Source: an uncultured Bacteroidales bacterium (GTDB taxonomy: Bacteria > Bacteroidota > Bacteroidia > Bacteroidales > FEN-979). Taken from it: DNA of 64,000 nt. Under the pieces are notes generated by a model. That model saw nothing but the letters and a program-made list of their open reading frames with translations. It did not search any database and was not told where the DNA came from. Positions 62,501 to 64,000 of the stretch are shown piece by piece (position 1 is the first letter of the stretch; every line of letters begins with the position of its first letter). Both the position numbers and the translations under genes were made by a program. The stretch lies in NCBI GenBank assembly GCA_903837605.1, contig CAILVF010000001.1, positions 62,001 through 126,000 on the forward strand. The letters are read 5' to 3'.

Positions 62501-63700
62501 TTATTTCTTCAGGAGCTTTACCTGCTCATAGATCTTATCGACAAAATTTGCCCAGGAATGGCTCCTGGCAACCCTGATCCTGTCCTTCCTCTTGTCAGGG
62601 CTGTCCTCTGCCAGGGCTTTCCCTATTTCAGTAATATAGTCTTCCTTGGTTGGAGCCAGATATGAATCGTTCGAGAAATAGAAGTTCATAAACCATGTCT
62701 TTGTAGCAACGACAGGTACTCCCATAGCAAGATATTCATCCAGTTTCAGGGGATAATTGATATTGGTAATCTCGTTTATAATCTGGGGATTGATGGCCAC
62801 ATCAAATCCCTTCACATAGCCTGGTAATTCCGTCCCGGGTTTTCCCCCAAGAAAATAAACATTTTTAAGCTGGTGAAGTTTGCTGTCCCTGAAGGCCTGG
62901 TCTTCGGGCCCTACAAGCACCATGCTCCAGTCGGGACGGTGCTCTGCAACATACTCAAGGAGCTCAATATCGAGCCTGATACTTGTGAGATTCCCGGTAT
63001 ACCCTATCCTTGGATGAGGTATTTTACTGAGTTCATCGGGAACCTTCAGCGTTCCATCATCATCCCGGTAAAGATCAATATCACAGCCCTGGCCGATAAA
63101 GTGGGAATTAGGATTGAATTTGCCAGCATAGTCGGAAAAGTAGGGCGAATTCGTCACGACCAGGTCGGATTTTTTAATCAGCAGTGGTTCCAGCCGCACA
63201 CCATGTCTTGCGTGATAGGCTACTTTCGTGACATGATCTCTTAGGAAATATAATTGCACTGCGGGTTTTAGCAGTTCCTTGAAGTTAAAACCATTGATCA
63301 TGGAAGTATCATTCAGAACGATATAATCCTTGAAGTGCAACCTGTCGATGGCTGTCTTAACCTGGCGGGCAAAACGTTTATCGTTCATTTTATTCAGAGA
63401 ATCGAAAAGTCCGGGATTTGAAATCCAGTTAATAGACTCAAGGACTGTCCTGGGATAAAGCACCCATAGATTCTCATTGATCTGCACCAGATCTTCATCC
63501 TGCCCGCTGAATACCTTGCGGTATTTTATACTCTCTGGTGCATCTCGTCTGAAAAGCTGAAAACTCCGTTGCAGGGGTGTATCGAGAAAGATAACCCTGT
63601 TTGTCTTGCACAGTTCCATCGTGATATATTTGAGAACGGTGGCTACGAAAGTATCCCATGGCTGAATACTGTGAACGATATAATCTCTTCCTGTTGGCAT
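62501..63700 (-). CDS. glycosyltransferase, GT-B type, paralogue of the next gene
   Basis: A 399-residue relative of the 61298-62488 protein, sharing YPRTVLESI, the KKSDLVVTNSPYFSDY and NPNSHFIGQGCDI segments and the KLDEYLAMGVPVVATKT motif. The two evidently arose by tandem duplication and have diverged. The motif order fits a GT-B glycosyltransferase that transfers sugars during polysaccharide assembly. There is a 12-bp gap between the two genes. Confidence 0.88.
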   Translation of the reverse strand: MPTGRDYIVHSIQPWDTFVATVLKYITMELCKTNRVIFLDTPLQRSFQLFRRDAPESIKYRKVFSGQDEDLVQINENLWVLYPRTVLESINWISNPGLFDSLNKMNDKRFARQVKTAIDRLHFKDYIVLNDTSMINGFNFKELLKPAVQLYFLRDHVTKVAYHARHGVRLEPLLIKKSDLVVTNSPYFSDYAGKFNPNSHFIGQGCDIDLYRDDDGTLKVPDELSKIPHPRIGYTGNLTSIRLDIELLEYVAEHRPDWSMVLVGPEDQAFRDSKLHQLKNVYFLGGKPGTELPGYVKGFDVAINPQIINEITNINYPLKLDEYLAMGVPVVATKTWFMNFYFSNDSYLAPTKEDYITEIGKALAEDSPDKRKDRIRVARSHSWANFVDKIYEQVKLLKK

Positions 63701-63710
63701 ATAAATAGTA

Positions 63711-64000
63711 TTATTTGTTTGAAATTATTTCATTGTAAACCTGTATTACACCAAGAGTCATATTTTTCCAGGTGAATTTTTTGGCCTGTTCCAGGCCTGA
63801 AGCGATTAAGCCTGTTCGCAAAGCTTGATCAGACAGCAGCCTGAACATGTTTTCGGTAATCTGTTCCGGTTTAAACGGGTCAATAAACAAAGCAGCGTTT
63901 CCAGCCACTTCCGGCATAGATGAAGTATTGGAAGTTATTACGGGTGTGCCGCATGCCATTGCTTCAAGCATGGGAATCCCAAAGCTTTCCCTTAGTGATG
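63711..64000 (-). CDS. glycosyltransferase family 4, partial
   Basis: The C-terminal part of a GT4 glycosyltransferase, cut by the window's right edge. The end-reading codons give SLRESFGIPMLEAMACGTPV, the hallmark GT4 nucleotide-binding loop, followed by a SSMPEVAGNAALFIDP region. The frame is open to the last base, so the true start is outside the window. Confidence 0.88.
   Translation of the reverse strand, partial: SLRESFGIPMLEAMACGTPVITSNTSSMPEVAGNAALFIDPFKPEQITENMFRLLSDQALRTGLIASGLEQAKKFTWKNMTLGVIQVYNEIISNK

Overview
The window looks like the chromosome of a member of the Bacteroidota, probably an environmental Bacteroidales-like lineage, although the order is only a guess. The grounds are -7 promoter boxes of the TAnnTTTG type in front of many genes, very short leaders with little Shine-Dalgarno sequence, type IX secretion (T9SS) C-terminal sorting domains, a PorP/SprF protein, a PorE-like OmpA protein, and families largely confined to this phylum (GWxTD, DUF4301, DUF5777, DUF4369/TlpA). 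CCA is not encoded in the two tRNA genes seen.

Layout. 1-3040: aroQ, a family 2 glycosyltransferase and a GWxTD protein. 3234-3320: tRNA-Ser(TGA). 3306-10886: a 7.6-kb integrated element bounded by an exact 14-bp repeat of the tRNA 3' end. It carries an AlpA/Xis-like HTH protein, two VRR-NUC-like small proteins, a primase-helicase, an iteron and hairpin array that looks like an origin, an N-formylglutamate amidohydrolase-like gene, an exported protein, small unknown proteins and a tyrosine integrase. 10952-15640: a giant modular T9SS protein. 15980-19614: an MFS transporter, a HisKA-REC protein, tRNA-Ser(CGA) and a photolyase. 19788-22858: a cytochrome c lipoprotein/DUF5777/OB-fold/YceI cassette. 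22862-24836: an AlbA_2 protein and a small envelope protein. 24850-27648: pyrI, pyrB and a cyclic-2,3-diphosphoglycerate synthase-like GTPase. 27754-34407: argS, ffh, folD, queE and a PorE-like OmpA protein. 35671-38947: thrS-infC-rpmI-rplT. 38994-42679: a TlpA-like thioredoxin, a YdcF-like protein and DUF4301. 42856-45456: a secreted subtilase and an XRE regulator behind a multi-operator region. 45476-49119: ndk, a DHH phosphoesterase and two FKBP lipoproteins (a context known around gldI). 49129-54213: a T9SS type B substrate, PorP/SprF and a large T9SS type A protein. 54215-64000: two hybrid histidine kinases, then a minus-strand surface-polysaccharide locus (methyltransferase, beta-helix protein, GT2, acetyltransferase, two paralogous glycosyltransferases and a GT4 cut by the window end).

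The most unusual material is the tRNA-Ser element. If excised, it would form a circle in which the int operon and the xis-nuclease-primase operon diverge from attP and converge on an iteron/hairpin region, an arrangement like a small self-replicating integrative element or phage satellite, with no recognisable conjugation or capsid genes. Other points worth a look are an apparent ATA start codon for infC behind an exceptional Shine-Dalgarno sequence, a hybrid kinase whose H-box histidine is serine, a HisKA-REC protein without an ATPase domain, and five palindromic operators in front of the XRE regulator.
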